NCBI RefSeq assembly: GCF_003610255.1
Contig: NZ_RAPS01000001.1
Coordinates: 1,984,001-2,048,000 of the forward strand
Length of the DNA stretch: 64,000 nucleotides
Reading direction: 5' to 3'
Source: Streptomyces sp. TLI_171
GTDB taxonomy: Bacteria; Actinomycetota; Actinomycetes; Streptomycetales; Streptomycetaceae
Position numbers and translations under genes: made by a program. Below the pieces are notes generated by a model, which worked only from the letters and a program-made list of their open reading frames with translations, was not told where the DNA came from and made no database searches. Below are positions 28,692 to 37,870 of this stretch, piece by piece; within the stretch, counting starts at the first letter, position 1; each line of letters starts with the position of its first letter.

Positions 28692-29525
28692 GTGTCTCGC
28701 AGATGGTTGGTGACCGGATGTTCGTCCGGGCTGGGGCTGGCCCTGGCCCGCGCCGTGCTGGAGGCGGGGGACGCGCTGGTGGCGACGTCCCGGGGGGCGT
28801 CGCCGCTCGACGCGCTGGCGGCGGAGTTCCCGGAGCAGCTGGTGACGACCCGGCTGGAGCTGCGCAGCGCCGAGGACTGCGCGGCGGCCGTCGCGCTCGC
28901 CCAGGAGCGGCTGGGCGGGCTGGACGTGCTGGTGAACAACGCGGCGGTCGGACTGTTCGGCGCGGTCGAGGAGGTCTCCGACGAGGAGCTCCGCGCGCAG
29001 CTGGAGGTGCTCGCGGTCGCCCCGTGGCGGCTCGCCCGCCTGGTGCTGCCGGTGATGCGCGCCCAGGGCGGCGGCCACATCGTCAACGTGTCCTCGGTGG
29101 GCGGCCGGATGGCCTTCCCGGGCCTGGGCGCGTACGTGGCCGGCAAGTTCGCGCTGGAGGGGATGAGCCTGGCGCTGGCCGCGGAGGCGGCGCCGTTCGG
29201 GGTGCGGGTGACGGTGGTGGAGCCGGGCGGCTTCGCCACCTCCTACGGGTCCTCGCTGACCGAGACGGCCGCCAAGCTGCCGGAGTACGCGGACGGCCTG
29301 GCGCCGATGCACCAGGCGCTGCGCGGCATGGCGGGCGACGCGGTGCTGAACCGTCCGGAGGTGTTCGCGGAGCTGGTGCTGCGCGCCGTCGCGGCCGGGT
29401 CGGGGCCGGTGCGGCTGCCGGTCGGCCCGGACGCGTACGCGATGGTGGAGGCGGCGCTGGCCGGCGAGGCCGCGGAGCTGGCGGCGGCCCGGGCGCTGGC
29501 CGAGGCGGCGCCCGACCCGGTCTGA
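28692..29525 (+). CDS. Short-chain dehydrogenase/reductase (SDR)
   Basis: 277 aa. NAD(P)-binding motif TGCSSGLG (8-15), NNAA at ~80, and the catalytic Ser135 and YxxxK pair Tyr148/Lys152. Long C-terminal helical extension and substrate-loop residues are typical of classical SDRs of the 'SDR family oxidoreductase' type. The GTG at 28692 has GGGGGG 8 nt upstream; earlier starts would lie upstream without a better site. Sits between glgX and treY on the same strand, but substrate and link to trehalose are unknown. Confidence 0.85.
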   Translation: MSRRWLVTGCSSGLGLALARAVLEAGDALVATSRGASPLDALAAEFPEQLVTTRLELRSAEDCAAAVALAQERLGGLDVLVNNAAVGLFGAVEEVSDEELRAQLEVLAVAPWRLARLVLPVMRAQGGGHIVNVSSVGGRMAFPGLGAYVAGKFALEGMSLALAAEAAPFGVRVTVVEPGGFATSYGSSLTETAAKLPEYADGLAPMHQALRGMAGDAVLNRPEVFAELVLRAVAAGSGPVRLPVGPDAYAMVEAALAGEAAELAAARALAEAAPDPV

Positions 29526-29607
29526 CCGTCCGTCAGGAGGGGCCGCGTGCTGCGCCCGTTCGGCGCAGTGCGCGGTACGCCTCCCCGTGCCCGGGTAGGG
29601 ATCGGGT

Positions 29608-31998
29608 ATGACGTCCGCCGCCGCACGCCCTTCGACGGCCCGCTTCCCGACGGCCACCTACCGGTTGCAGTTGCAGCCGGACTTCACCCTGCGCGACGCC
29701 CGCCGGGCGGTGCCGTACCTGGCGGCGCTCGGCGTGTCGCACCTGCACCTGTCTCCGCTGCTGGAGGCCGCGCCCGGCTCCACGCACGGCTACGACACGG
29801 TCGACCACAGCCGGATCAGCGAGCAGCTGGGCGGTGAGCAGGCGCTGCGCGAGCTGGCCGCGGAGGCCCGGCGGCACGACCTGGGCCTGATCGCCGACGT
29901 GGTGCCCAACCACATGGCGCTGCCGGTGCCGGAGCGGCTGAACCAGCCGCTGTGGCAGGTGCTGCGGGACGGCCCGGACTCGCCGTTCGCCTCCTGGTTC
30001 GACATCGACTGGACCGCGCAGGACGGGCCGGCGGACGCGCCGGACCGCGGCCGGCTGCTGCTGCCGCTGCTCGGCGACCGCCTCGGCGCGGTCCTCGACC
30101 AGCTGACCGTGGACGGCGACACGCTGCGCTACCACGAGCACGCCTTCCCGCTGCGGCCGGGCACCGAGCGGCTCGCCCTGCCGGAGCTGCTGGACCGTCA
30201 GTGGTACCGGCTGGCCTGGTGGCAGCTCGCCGACGAGCAGATCAACTACCGGCGGTTCTTCACCGTCAACGAGCTGATCGCCGTCCGGATGGAGGTGCCG
30301 GAGGTCTTCGAGGCCACCCACGAGGTGCTGCTGCGGCTGCACCGCGAGGGTGTGCTGGAGGGCTTCCGGATCGACCACCCGGACGGCCTGGCCGACCCGC
30401 GCGGCTACCTGCGCCGCCTCGCCGAGGCCACCGGCGGCGCCTACACGGTGGTGGAGAAGATCCTCACCGGTGACGAGCAACTGCCCGCCGACTGGCCGTG
30501 CGCGGGCACCACCGGCTACGACGCGCTGCGCCGGATCGACGGGGTGCTGACCGATCTGCGCGGCGCGGAGAAGCTGGTCGCCGGCTACCGGCGGGACGTC
30601 GGCGACGCCGCGGACGCCCGGGCCGCGGGACGGACCGGGCGGGCCGAGATGGTCGCGCCGGGCGGCGCGCTGTCGGCGGAGACCGAGCGGCTGGCCCGCC
30701 TGGTCGGGCGGATCTGCGCGGACGGCCCGGAGCTGGCCGACCACTCGCCGCTGGCGGTGCGCCGGGCGCTGGAGGGCCTGCTGACGGAGTATCCGGTGTA
30801 CCGCCCGTACGTGGTGCCGGGCGAGCCGGCCCCGCCGGAGGCGGTCGAGGCCCTGACGCCCGCCGAGGGCGCCTCGGACACCGAGCGGCTGGTGCGCGCG
30901 CTCGCGCTCGGTGCGCTGGGCCGCTCACCCGCCAAGGACGAGTTCTGCCACCGCTTCGGGCAGACCGCTTCCGCGGTGGCGGCGAAGGGCGTCGAGGACA
31001 CCGCCTTCTACCGGTTCAACGCCCTGCTGTCGCTCAACGAGGTGGGCGGTCTGCCGGAGCGCCCGGGCGTGTCGCCGGCGGAGTTCCACCGCTGGTGCGC
31101 CGAGCAGGAGCGGCGGTGGCCGCACTCGATGACGGCGCTGTCCACCCACGACACCAAGCGCAGCGCGGACGCCCGGGCGCGGCTCGCGGTGCTGGCGGAG
31201 CTGCCGGAGGCGTGGGCGGCGGAGTGCGCGGCCTGGACGGTCGCGGCGGGGCCGTGTCCGGACCGGTCGACGGCCTGGCTGCTGTGGCAGACCCTGCTGG
31301 CGGCCTGGCCGCTGTCCGAGGAGCGGCTGCTGGGCGTGGTGCTGAAGTCGGCGCGGGAGGCGAAGCGCCGCACCTCGTGGAAGGAGCCGGACGAGGGCTT
31401 CGAGCGGGTGCTGACCGGGTACGTGCGGGGGGCGCTGGCCAATCCCGGGCTGTGCCCGCGGATCGAGGGGTTCGTCCGGTTGCTGGCCCCGTTCGCCCGG
31501 GTGAACTCGCTGTCGGCGGCGCTGCTGCACCTGCTCGCGCCGGGCGTGCCGGACGTGTTCCAGGGCGGCGAGGAGCCGCTGTACACCCTGGTCGACCCGG
31601 ACAACCGGGCGCCGGTCGACCTCGGCCCGCTGGCGGTGCGGCTCACCGACTCGCCCGAGCCGCGCGCCGGCGACCTGGCCCGCGAGAAGCTGCACCTCAC
31701 CACCACGGCCCTGCACCTGCGCCGGACCGCCGAGCTGGGCCCGTACCGGCCGGTGGCCGCGACCGGCCCGGCCGCCGAGCACCTGCTGGCCTTCGGCCGC
31801 GGCGAGCGGGTGCTGGCCGCGGCGACCCGCCTGCCGTACGGCCTGCACCGGGCCGGCGGCTGGCGGGACACCCGGCTGGAGCTGCCCGAGGGCCGCTGGA
31901 CCGATCTGCTGACGGACCGCCACTTCATCGGCGGCCCGGTCGAACTGTCGTATCTGTTCCAGCAGTTGCCGGTGGCGCTGCTCTCGGAGGGGTCTTGA
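29608..31998 (+). CDS. treY: Maltooligosyl trehalose synthase TreY
   Basis: 796 aa, within the family range. Converts the reducing-end alpha-1,4 bond of a maltooligosaccharide to a trehalose bond. GH13 features: N-terminal TYRLQLQPDFTLRDA, GYDTVDHSRI, ADVVPNHMA, and catalytic Asp256 in FRIDHPDGL, with a following Glu in the VVEKI segment. Stop TGA shares one base with the treZ ATG (TGATG), so coupled. ATG 29608 is the only start giving the complete N-terminus. Pathway: glycogen -> GlgX -> TreY -> TreZ -> trehalose. Confidence 0.95.
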   Translation: MTSAAARPSTARFPTATYRLQLQPDFTLRDARRAVPYLAALGVSHLHLSPLLEAAPGSTHGYDTVDHSRISEQLGGEQALRELAAEARRHDLGLIADVVPNHMALPVPERLNQPLWQVLRDGPDSPFASWFDIDWTAQDGPADAPDRGRLLLPLLGDRLGAVLDQLTVDGDTLRYHEHAFPLRPGTERLALPELLDRQWYRLAWWQLADEQINYRRFFTVNELIAVRMEVPEVFEATHEVLLRLHREGVLEGFRIDHPDGLADPRGYLRRLAEATGGAYTVVEKILTGDEQLPADWPCAGTTGYDALRRIDGVLTDLRGAEKLVAGYRRDVGDAADARAAGRTGRAEMVAPGGALSAETERLARLVGRICADGPELADHSPLAVRRALEGLLTEYPVYRPYVVPGEPAPPEAVEALTPAEGASDTERLVRALALGALGRSPAKDEFCHRFGQTASAVAAKGVEDTAFYRFNALLSLNEVGGLPERPGVSPAEFHRWCAEQERRWPHSMTALSTHDTKRSADARARLAVLAELPEAWAAECAAWTVAAGPCPDRSTAWLLWQTLLAAWPLSEERLLGVVLKSAREAKRRTSWKEPDEGFERVLTGYVRGALANPGLCPRIEGFVRLLAPFARVNSLSAALLHLLAPGVPDVFQGGEEPLYTLVDPDNRAPVDLGPLAVRLTDSPEPRAGDLAREKLHLTTTALHLRRTAELGPYRPVAATGPAAEHLLAFGRGERVLAAATRLPYGLHRAGGWRDTRLELPEGRWTDLLTDRHFIGGPVELSYLFQQLPVALLSEGS

Positions 31999-33731
31999 TG
32001 CGGTATCAGGTGTGGGCGCCGGACGCCAAGGTGGTCGAGGTCGAGGTGGGGGCGATCCCGTACCTGCTGGAGCGCGACCCGGCACGGCCGGGCTGGTGGC
32101 ACGGGGAGGGCCCGGACGGTGACTACGGGTTCCGGCTGAACGGCAACATGGCGCTGCCCGACCCGCGCTCGGCCCGGCAGCCGTTCGGCCCGGACGGCCT
32201 GAGCCGGGCGGTCGACCACGCGGCGTTCGCCTGGTCGGAGACCGCCTGGCGGGGCCGCCCGGTGGCGGGGGCGGTGGTGTACGAGCTGCACGTCGGCACG
32301 TTCACCCCGGAGGGCACCTTCGACGCGGCCGCCGCCCGGCTCGACCACCTGGTCGAACTGGGCGTGGACTTCGTCGAGTTGATGCCGGTCTGCGCCTTCC
32401 CCGGCACCGCCGGCTGGGGGTACGACGGGGTGGCGCTGTGGGCGGTGCACGAGCCGTACGGCGGGCCGGACGGGCTGAAGCGCTTCGTGGACGCGGCGCA
32501 CGTGCGCGGCCTCGGCGTGGTGCTGGACGTGGTGCACAACCACCTGGGACCGTCGGGCAACTACCTGCCGCGGTTCGGGCCGTACTTCACCGACCGGCAC
32601 CAGACGCCGTGGGGATCCGCGGTCAACCTGGACGCGCCGGGCTCGGACGAGGTGCGGGCGTTCCTGATCGGCAGCGCGCTGGCCTGGCTGCGCGACTACC
32701 GGATCGACGGGCTGCGGCTGGACGCGGTGCACGCCCTGATCGACACCCGGGCGCTGCACTTCCTGGAGGAACTCGCCGCCGAGGTCGAGAAGCTGGCGCA
32801 GGCCACCGGACGTCCGCTGTTCCTGGTCGCGGAGTCCGACCTGAACGACCCGCGCACCACGGCGCCCCGGCAGGCCGGCGGCCTGGGCCTGACCGCGCAG
32901 TGGAGCGACGACTTCCACCACGCGCTGCACTGCCTGCTGACCGGCGAGTCGCAGGGCTACTACGCGGACTTCGCCGCCGACCCGTACGCGGCCGTCGCCA
33001 AGACCCTGACCGGCGGCTTCTTCCACGACGGCAGTTGGTCCTCGTTCCGGGGCCGCACGCACGGCCGCCGGTTCCCGTCCGGGTACGGGCACCACCTGCT
33101 GGGCTACGCGCAGACCCACGACCAGGTCGGCAACCGGGCCACCGGCGACCGGCTGTCCGCCGCGCTGCCGCCCGGGCGGCTGGCCGCGGCGGCGGCCCTG
33201 GTGCTGACCTCGCCGTTCACGCCGATGCTGTTCATGGGCGAGGAGTGGGGCGCGGGCACCCCATGGCAGTACTTCACCGACCACACCGACCCGCAGCTCG
33301 CCGAGGCCGTCCGGCAGGGCCGCCGCCGGGAGTTCGCCGAGCACGGCTGGCGCGCCGAGGACGTCCCCGACCCGCAGGACCCGGCGACGGTGCGCGCCTC
33401 CACCCTGGACTGGACCGAGCCGGGTCGCGCCCCGCACGCCGAACTCCTCGACTGGTACCGCCGGTTGATCCGGCTGCGGCGGACCGCCCCGGAGCTGGCG
33501 GACGGCGACCTGGCCGCCGTCGTGGTCCGGCACGACGCGGCGGCGGGGTGGCTGGCCGTGCACCGGGGCCGCTACCGGGTGCTGGTCCGGCTCGGCGGGT
33601 CCGGGCCCGCCGCCGTCCCGCTGGACGGTGAACTGGCAGCGCTGGAGGCCGTGTTCGGCGAGGTCCGGCCCGGCCGGGACGGCACCGCGCTGCTCGGGCC
33701 GGACGCCGTGGCGGTGGTCCGCACGGTGTGA
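31998..33731 (+). CDS. treZ: Maltooligosyltrehalose trehalohydrolase TreZ
   Basis: 577 aa. GH13 enzyme releasing trehalose from maltooligosyltrehalose. An N-terminal beta-sandwich (residues ~1-90, MRYQVWAPDAKVVEVEV), then the barrel with nucleophile Asp242 in GLRLDAVHAL, acid Glu279 in FLVAESDLND, and Asp375 in HDQVGN. A metal- or substrate-site segment LDVVHNHLGP is at ~177-186. It starts one base after the treY stop and ends 4 bp before the convergent transketolase gene. Confidence 0.95.
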   Translation: MRYQVWAPDAKVVEVEVGAIPYLLERDPARPGWWHGEGPDGDYGFRLNGNMALPDPRSARQPFGPDGLSRAVDHAAFAWSETAWRGRPVAGAVVYELHVGTFTPEGTFDAAAARLDHLVELGVDFVELMPVCAFPGTAGWGYDGVALWAVHEPYGGPDGLKRFVDAAHVRGLGVVLDVVHNHLGPSGNYLPRFGPYFTDRHQTPWGSAVNLDAPGSDEVRAFLIGSALAWLRDYRIDGLRLDAVHALIDTRALHFLEELAAEVEKLAQATGRPLFLVAESDLNDPRTTAPRQAGGLGLTAQWSDDFHHALHCLLTGESQGYYADFAADPYAAVAKTLTGGFFHDGSWSSFRGRTHGRRFPSGYGHHLLGYAQTHDQVGNRATGDRLSAALPPGRLAAAAALVLTSPFTPMLFMGEEWGAGTPWQYFTDHTDPQLAEAVRQGRRREFAEHGWRAEDVPDPQDPATVRASTLDWTEPGRAPHAELLDWYRRLIRLRRTAPELADGDLAAVVVRHDAAAGWLAVHRGRYRVLVRLGGSGPAAVPLDGELAALEAVFGEVRPGRDGTALLGPDAVAVVRTV

Positions 33732-33735
33732 CCCG

Positions 33736-34641
33736 TCACCACAGGAACTCGGCGATCCGGGCGTGCAGCCCGGCCGCGTTCAGCCCGTACGCCGCCAGGT
33801 GCTCGGGGATCGAGCCGTAGTGCCGGTGCTCCGCCACCGGCACGCCCAGCCCGAGGACCCGGTGCGGCAGGTCGGCCAGCGCCCGGTGCGCCTCGCGCTC
33901 CGAGGTGCCCGCCAGGTACGGCTCGACCAGCACCACGTCGGCCCGGTCGCCGAGCGCCGCCCGCAGCCCCGCCGCGTCGAACGGGCGCACCGTGGCCGCG
34001 TACAGCACCGTCACGTCCAGCGTCTCGGTGGCCTCCAGCACCGCGTCCAGCATCGGGCCGACCGCCAGCACCACCCCGCGCCGCCCCTGGCGCACCGTCA
34101 GGAAGCGGTCCGGGGCGACCGGTCGGGCGTGCCGGTTCTGGTGCGCGGACAGCCGCACGTACTGCAGGGTGTCGCCGGCCGCGACGGCGTGGCGCAGCAG
34201 CAGGTCGGCCTCGGCGGGGTGGCCGGGGACGTGCACGTGCCAGTCCGGGAGGGTGTCCAGCAGGGCGACGTCGCCCGGCGACATGTGGGTGCGTCCGCCG
34301 GCCGGCCAGTCGTAGGAGCCGGCGGCGCTCACCAGGACCGCGCCGACGCCCTGGTGCACCAGGTCCAGCTTCACCTGCTCAAAGGGCCGTTCGATCAGGA
34401 AGCTGGCGAAGGTGTGGGCGATCGGCCGCATCCCGGTCAGTGCCAGGCCGCCGGCCGCGCCGATCAGCAGCTGCTCCCGGATGCCGACGTTCACCACCCG
34501 GTCGGGGTGCGCGCGGGCCGCCTCCGGGAATTGCGCCACCCCGATGTCGGCGAGCACCAGCGCGGTGCGCGGGTCCTGGTCCAGCAGTTCGGTGACGGTC
34601 GCGCCGAACTGCTCCCGCATGGTGGTCTCCTGCGTCTCCAT
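33736..34641 (-). CDS. Transketolase, C-terminal half
   Basis: 301 aa. Split transketolase subunit: pyrimidine-binding and C-terminal domains, containing VLADIGVAQFPEAARAHPDR, NVGIREQLLIGAAGGLALTG, HTFASFLIERPFEQVK and YVRLSAHQNRHA. Glu in NVGIREQ is the ThDP-activating residue. ATG 34641 preceded by AGGGGAGAG. The start of the N-terminal half is 55 bp upstream on the same strand. Transketolase moves two-carbon units between sugars in the pentose phosphate pathway. Heteromeric split enzymes are usual in actinobacteria. Likely part of the SoxR-controlled operon. Confidence 0.88.
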   Translation of the reverse strand: METQETTMREQFGATVTELLDQDPRTALVLADIGVAQFPEAARAHPDRVVNVGIREQLLIGAAGGLALTGMRPIAHTFASFLIERPFEQVKLDLVHQGVGAVLVSAAGSYDWPAGGRTHMSPGDVALLDTLPDWHVHVPGHPAEADLLLRHAVAAGDTLQYVRLSAHQNRHARPVAPDRFLTVRQGRRGVVLAVGPMLDAVLEATETLDVTVLYAATVRPFDAAGLRAALGDRADVVLVEPYLAGTSEREAHRALADLPHRVLGLGVPVAEHRHYGSIPEHLAAYGLNAAGLHARIAEFLW

Positions 34642-34696
34642 GGCTCTCTCCCCTGGTGTCGGCCGTGCTCGGGTCCTGCGTCGGATGTGCTCGGTG

Positions 34697-35404
34697 TCAG
34701 CTGTTCTTGGGTTCGGTGCGGGCCACCACCACGTGCGGGCGGCCCGGGTGCGGGGCGGTGAACGCCCGGTACAGCGCCTCGTGGTCGCGGCCGTCCACGG
34801 TGGCCGTCGACCAGCCCTCGCCGGCGAACCGGGCCGCGATGCCGCCACTCCAGCCGTGCGTGGCCGAGGAGTTGTCGATCACCAGGGCGTGCAGCCGGTC
34901 CAGCCCGTACGCCCCGGCGAAGGCCACCGCCTCGTGGTTGGAGCCCTCGTCGAACTCGGCGTCCCCGAGCAGCACCCAGACCGCCGGGTCGTCCAGGCCC
35001 TGCGCCCGCAGGCCCAGCGCCGTCCCGACCGCCAGCGGCAGGCCGTGGCCCAGCGAGCCCGAGCCGATCTCCGCCCCGGGCACCAGCAGCCGGTCCGGGT
35101 GGTGGCCCAGCGGCGAGTCGTAGGACCCGAAGCTGTGCAGCAGCTCCACCGGGAAGAACCCCTTGGCGGCCAGCACCGCGTAGTACGCCATCGGGCCGTG
35201 GCCCTTGGACAGCAGGAACCGGTCCCGGTCCGCCGCCCCGGCGTTGCCCGGGTGCACCTTGAGCACCCGGTCGTACAGCACCCAGAGCGCGTCCAGGGTG
35301 GAGTGCGCTGCCGGGGAGTGCTTCTCGTCGCCCACCATCAGTGAGATCAGGTGCGGCAGGTCGGTGAATCCGTAACCGAGGGTGCTCGTCGCTTCGCTCG
35401 TCAT
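34697..35404 (-). CDS. Transketolase, N-terminal (ThDP-binding) half
   Basis: 235 aa. Contains the ThDP-binding segments: SKGHGPMAYYAVLAAKG, GSGSLGHGLPLAVGTALG and the GDAEFDEGSNHEA signature (GDxE and N with the Mg2+ site). The ATG at 35404 is 7 nt downstream of the -10 box, so a leaderless start is likely; an upstream in-frame ATG at 35416 lies within the -10 region. First gene of the unit with the C-terminal half, and divergent from soxR. Confidence 0.88.
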   Translation of the reverse strand: MTSEATSTLGYGFTDLPHLISLMVGDEKHSPAAHSTLDALWVLYDRVLKVHPGNAGAADRDRFLLSKGHGPMAYYAVLAAKGFFPVELLHSFGSYDSPLGHHPDRLLVPGAEIGSGSLGHGLPLAVGTALGLRAQGLDDPAVWVLLGDAEFDEGSNHEAVAFAGAYGLDRLHALVIDNSSATHGWSGGIAARFAGEGWSTATVDGRDHEALYRAFTAPHPGRPHVVVARTEPKNS

Positions 35405-35411
35405 GGGCAAG

Positions 35412-35463
35412 AGCATCCAACTTCAAGCGCGCTTGAAGTCAAGCGCGCGTTCCCGGGTATCCT
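35412..35463. promoter_or_regulatory. SoxR box with divergent tkt and soxR promoters
   Basis: Perfect 20-bp palindrome at 35420-35439 (arms ACTTCAAGCG and CGCTTGAAGT), like the SoxR box core CTCAAG...CTTGAG. Leftward promoter: TTGACT (35442-35437), 19-nt spacer, GATGCT (35417-35412), ATG 7 nt on. Rightward: TTGAAG (35433-35438), 19-nt spacer, TATCCT (35458-35463), soxR ATG 8 nt on. The 19-bp spacers are the MerR-family design. Confidence 0.75.
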
Positions 35464-35471
35464 GCCGACCC

Positions 35472-35990
35472 ATGGCACCCTCCCGGCACGACGTCCTCAC
35501 CATCGGCCAACTCGCCGAGCGCAGCGGCCTCGCCACCTCCGCGCTGCGCTACTACGAGAGCCTCGGGCTGATCCACTCCGCCCGCACCACCGGGAACCAG
35601 CGCCGCTACCCGCGCTCCACGCTGCGCCGGATCGCCTTCGTCCGGGCCGCCCAGCAGGTGGGCCTCAGCCTCGACGAAGTCCGCACCGCCCTGGCCCGGC
35701 TCCCCGAGGACCGCGCACCCACCCATCGCGAATGGAACTCCGTCGCCACCACCTGGCAGAGCCGAATCGACCGGCAGATTGCCGAACTCGAGCTGATGAA
35801 AGCGAAGTTGACCGGCTGCATCGGCTGCGGGTGCCTCTCCCTGACCCGCTGCGGCCTCTACAACGCCGGCGACCGCGCCGCCACCGCGGGAGCGGGCGCC
35901 CGCTACCTGCTCACCCGCGACCCCGACGCCGGCCCCGAACCGGACCGGGAGAACCGACCGGGGAATTCACCCGTAAATTCGAACGTCTGA
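35472..35990 (+). CDS. soxR: Redox-sensitive transcriptional regulator SoxR
   Basis: 172 aa. MerR-family DNA-binding domain (LTIGQLAERSGLATSALRYYES), dimerisation helix, and the [2Fe-2S] ligand pattern Cys116, Cys119, Cys121, Cys127 (C-X2-C-X-C-X5-C), as in known SoxR. In actinobacteria SoxR responds to redox-active compounds rather than superoxide. The C-terminal 25 residues are Asp/Pro/Glu-rich, not conserved. ATG at 35472 is 8 nt after -10 TATCCT. Lies divergent to the transketolase genes, whose promoter overlaps the same SoxR-type palindrome. Confidence 0.95.
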   Translation: MAPSRHDVLTIGQLAERSGLATSALRYYESLGLIHSARTTGNQRRYPRSTLRRIAFVRAAQQVGLSLDEVRTALARLPEDRAPTHREWNSVATTWQSRIDRQIAELELMKAKLTGCIGCGCLSLTRCGLYNAGDRAATAGAGARYLLTRDPDAGPEPDRENRPGNSPVNSNV

Positions 35991-36122
35991 TCGAGCGGAT
36001 TTCCCTCGGACATCGTGGACGATCCACCTCCCCACCGCCCTCTTTGCCGGTCCGTTGTCACACCGGAATCCGGGCCGTCTATGCTGCCCCCGAAAGCGCG
36101 TTCCACCGACGGGGGAGCAGAT

Positions 36123-36971
36123 ATGACCGACCATCAGGAAATCTCGCTCGACTGGATGTCCGGCGACCAGACCCCGCCGCCGTCCGCCGAGTTGCGCCCG
36201 GAGATTCCGCACCCGGCCCGGATGTACGACTACTACCTCGGCGGCAAGGACAACTTTCCCGCCGACCGGGCCGCCGCCGACCAGGTGCTCGCGCTCAGCC
36301 CGCTGGTGCGGATCAGCGCCCAGGCCAACCGGGCCTTCCTGCAGCGGGCCGTGCGCACCCTCGCCGAGCTGGGCGTGCGCCAGTTCCTGGACATCGGCAC
36401 CGGCATCCCGTCCGCCGGCAACACCCACGAGATCGCGCAGTCCGTCGACCCGTCCGCGCGGGTCGCGTACCTGGACAACGACCCGATCGTCCTGGTGCAC
36501 GGCCGGGCCCTGCTGGCCGGCGCCCAGCAGGGCAGCGTCAGCGTGCTGCAGGCCGACCTGCGGGAGCCCAAGTCGATCCTCGCCGACCCCGCCGTGCGCG
36601 GCCTGCTCGACCTCGAACAGCCGGTCGCCCTGCAGCTGTTCGCGATCCTGCACTTCATCGACGACGCCGACGACCCGTACGCGATCGTCCGCACCCTGGT
36701 GGACGCGCTGCCCTCCGGCAGCTACCTGGCGCTCTCGCACGCCACCGGCGACTTCGTGCCCCGGGAGGACGCCGAGAAGGGTCCCGCCGTCTACCGCTCC
36801 GCCACCGCGCAGCTCACCATGCGCACCCGCGAGCAGGTGCTCGGCTTCTTCGACGGCCTGGAACTCCTGGAGCCCGGCCTGGTCACCGCCCCGCTCTGGC
36901 GGCCCGACCAGCCGCCGCAGGACACCGACGGCCAGGTCGCCATCTGGGCGGGCGTGGCCCGCAAGCCCTGA
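36123..36971 (+). CDS. SAM-dependent methyltransferase (DUF574 type)
   Basis: 282 aa. Actinobacterial methyltransferase family with HPARMYDYYLGGKDNFPADRAAADQVL near the N-terminus, ARVAYLDNDPIVLVHGRAL (motif for SAM) around 115-135, and AILHFIDD at ~175. ATG 36123 has GGGGGAG upstream. Members of this group are scattered in Streptomyces and their substrates are unknown. Solo gene with 133 bp before it. Confidence 0.85.
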   Translation: MTDHQEISLDWMSGDQTPPPSAELRPEIPHPARMYDYYLGGKDNFPADRAAADQVLALSPLVRISAQANRAFLQRAVRTLAELGVRQFLDIGTGIPSAGNTHEIAQSVDPSARVAYLDNDPIVLVHGRALLAGAQQGSVSVLQADLREPKSILADPAVRGLLDLEQPVALQLFAILHFIDDADDPYAIVRTLVDALPSGSYLALSHATGDFVPREDAEKGPAVYRSATAQLTMRTREQVLGFFDGLELLEPGLVTAPLWRPDQPPQDTDGQVAIWAGVARKP

Positions 36972-37033
36972 CCCCGGGGCCGCACCCGCGGCGGTGCGAT
37001 CATGGCAGTCCCCTCACCGACGGAGCGCCCGCC

Positions 37034-37870
37034 ATGACCGCACTGCCGCTGCCCGCCCCGCTGGTCGACGCCGACTGGCTGGCCGCCCACCTCGGCCACC
37101 CCGACCTGGTGGTCCTGGACGCGGGCGTGGGCGCGCACCGGCACGCCCCCGTACGCATCCCCGGGGCGCGGCCCTTCGACATCGACGGCGCGCTCTCCGA
37201 CCACTCCTCCCCGCTGCCGCACACCATGCCCGCCGCCGCGGACTTCCAGCGCGAACTGCGCGCGCTCGGCGTCGGCGACCGCTCCACGGTGGTGGCGTAC
37301 GACGGCGCCGGGGTGTACTCCAGCCCCCGCGCCTGGTGGATGCTGCACGCCATGGGCTTCGACCGGGCCGCCGTCCTGGACGGCGGACTGCCCGCCTGGC
37401 AGGCCGCCGGGCATCCCGTCAGCACCGAGCAACTCCCGGTCGCCCCGGGCGACTTCACCGCCCGCCCGCGCCCGGGCCGACTGCTCGACCGGGACGCCGT
37501 CGCGGCCGCCCTCACCGACCCCGACACCGCCGTCCTGGACGCCCGGGCCCACGACCGGTTCACCGGCGCCGCCCCCGAACCCCGTCCCCACCTGCGCGGC
37601 GGCCACCTGCCGGGCTCCACCAACCTCCCCTTCACCGACCTGCTCGCCGCCGACGGCCGCTACCTCCCGCTCCCCGCGCTGCGCGAACGCCTCGCCGCCG
37701 CCACCGCCGGCCGCCCCCGGCTGGTCGCCTCCTGCGGCTCCGGCGTCACCGCCTGCGTCCTCGCCTTCGCCGCCCACCTCGCCGGCCACCCCTCCCCCAC
37801 CGTCTACGACGGCTCCTGGTCCGACTGGGCCCGCCCGGAGACCGCCCTCCCGGTGGTCACCGGCCCCTGA
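37034..37870 (+). CDS. Sulfurtransferase (tandem rhodanese domains)
   Basis: 278 aa. Two rhodanese domains: an N-terminal inactive one (residues ~5-125, LVVLDAGVGAHR to YDGAGVYSSPRAWWM) and the catalytic one ending with the active-site loop SCGSGVTAC, Cys234. CGSGVTA loops are usual in 3-mercaptopyruvate sulfurtransferases rather than thiosulfate-specific ones, but this is only suggestive. Start ATG 37034. Its last 67 bp overlap the convergent MMPL gene. Role in sulfane-sulfur transfer or cyanide detoxification. Confidence 0.9.
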   Translation: MTALPLPAPLVDADWLAAHLGHPDLVVLDAGVGAHRHAPVRIPGARPFDIDGALSDHSSPLPHTMPAAADFQRELRALGVGDRSTVVAYDGAGVYSSPRAWWMLHAMGFDRAAVLDGGLPAWQAAGHPVSTEQLPVAPGDFTARPRPGRLLDRDAVAAALTDPDTAVLDARAHDRFTGAAPEPRPHLRGGHLPGSTNLPFTDLLAADGRYLPLPALRERLAAATAGRPRLVASCGSGVTACVLAFAAHLAGHPSPTVYDGSWSDWARPETALPVVTGP

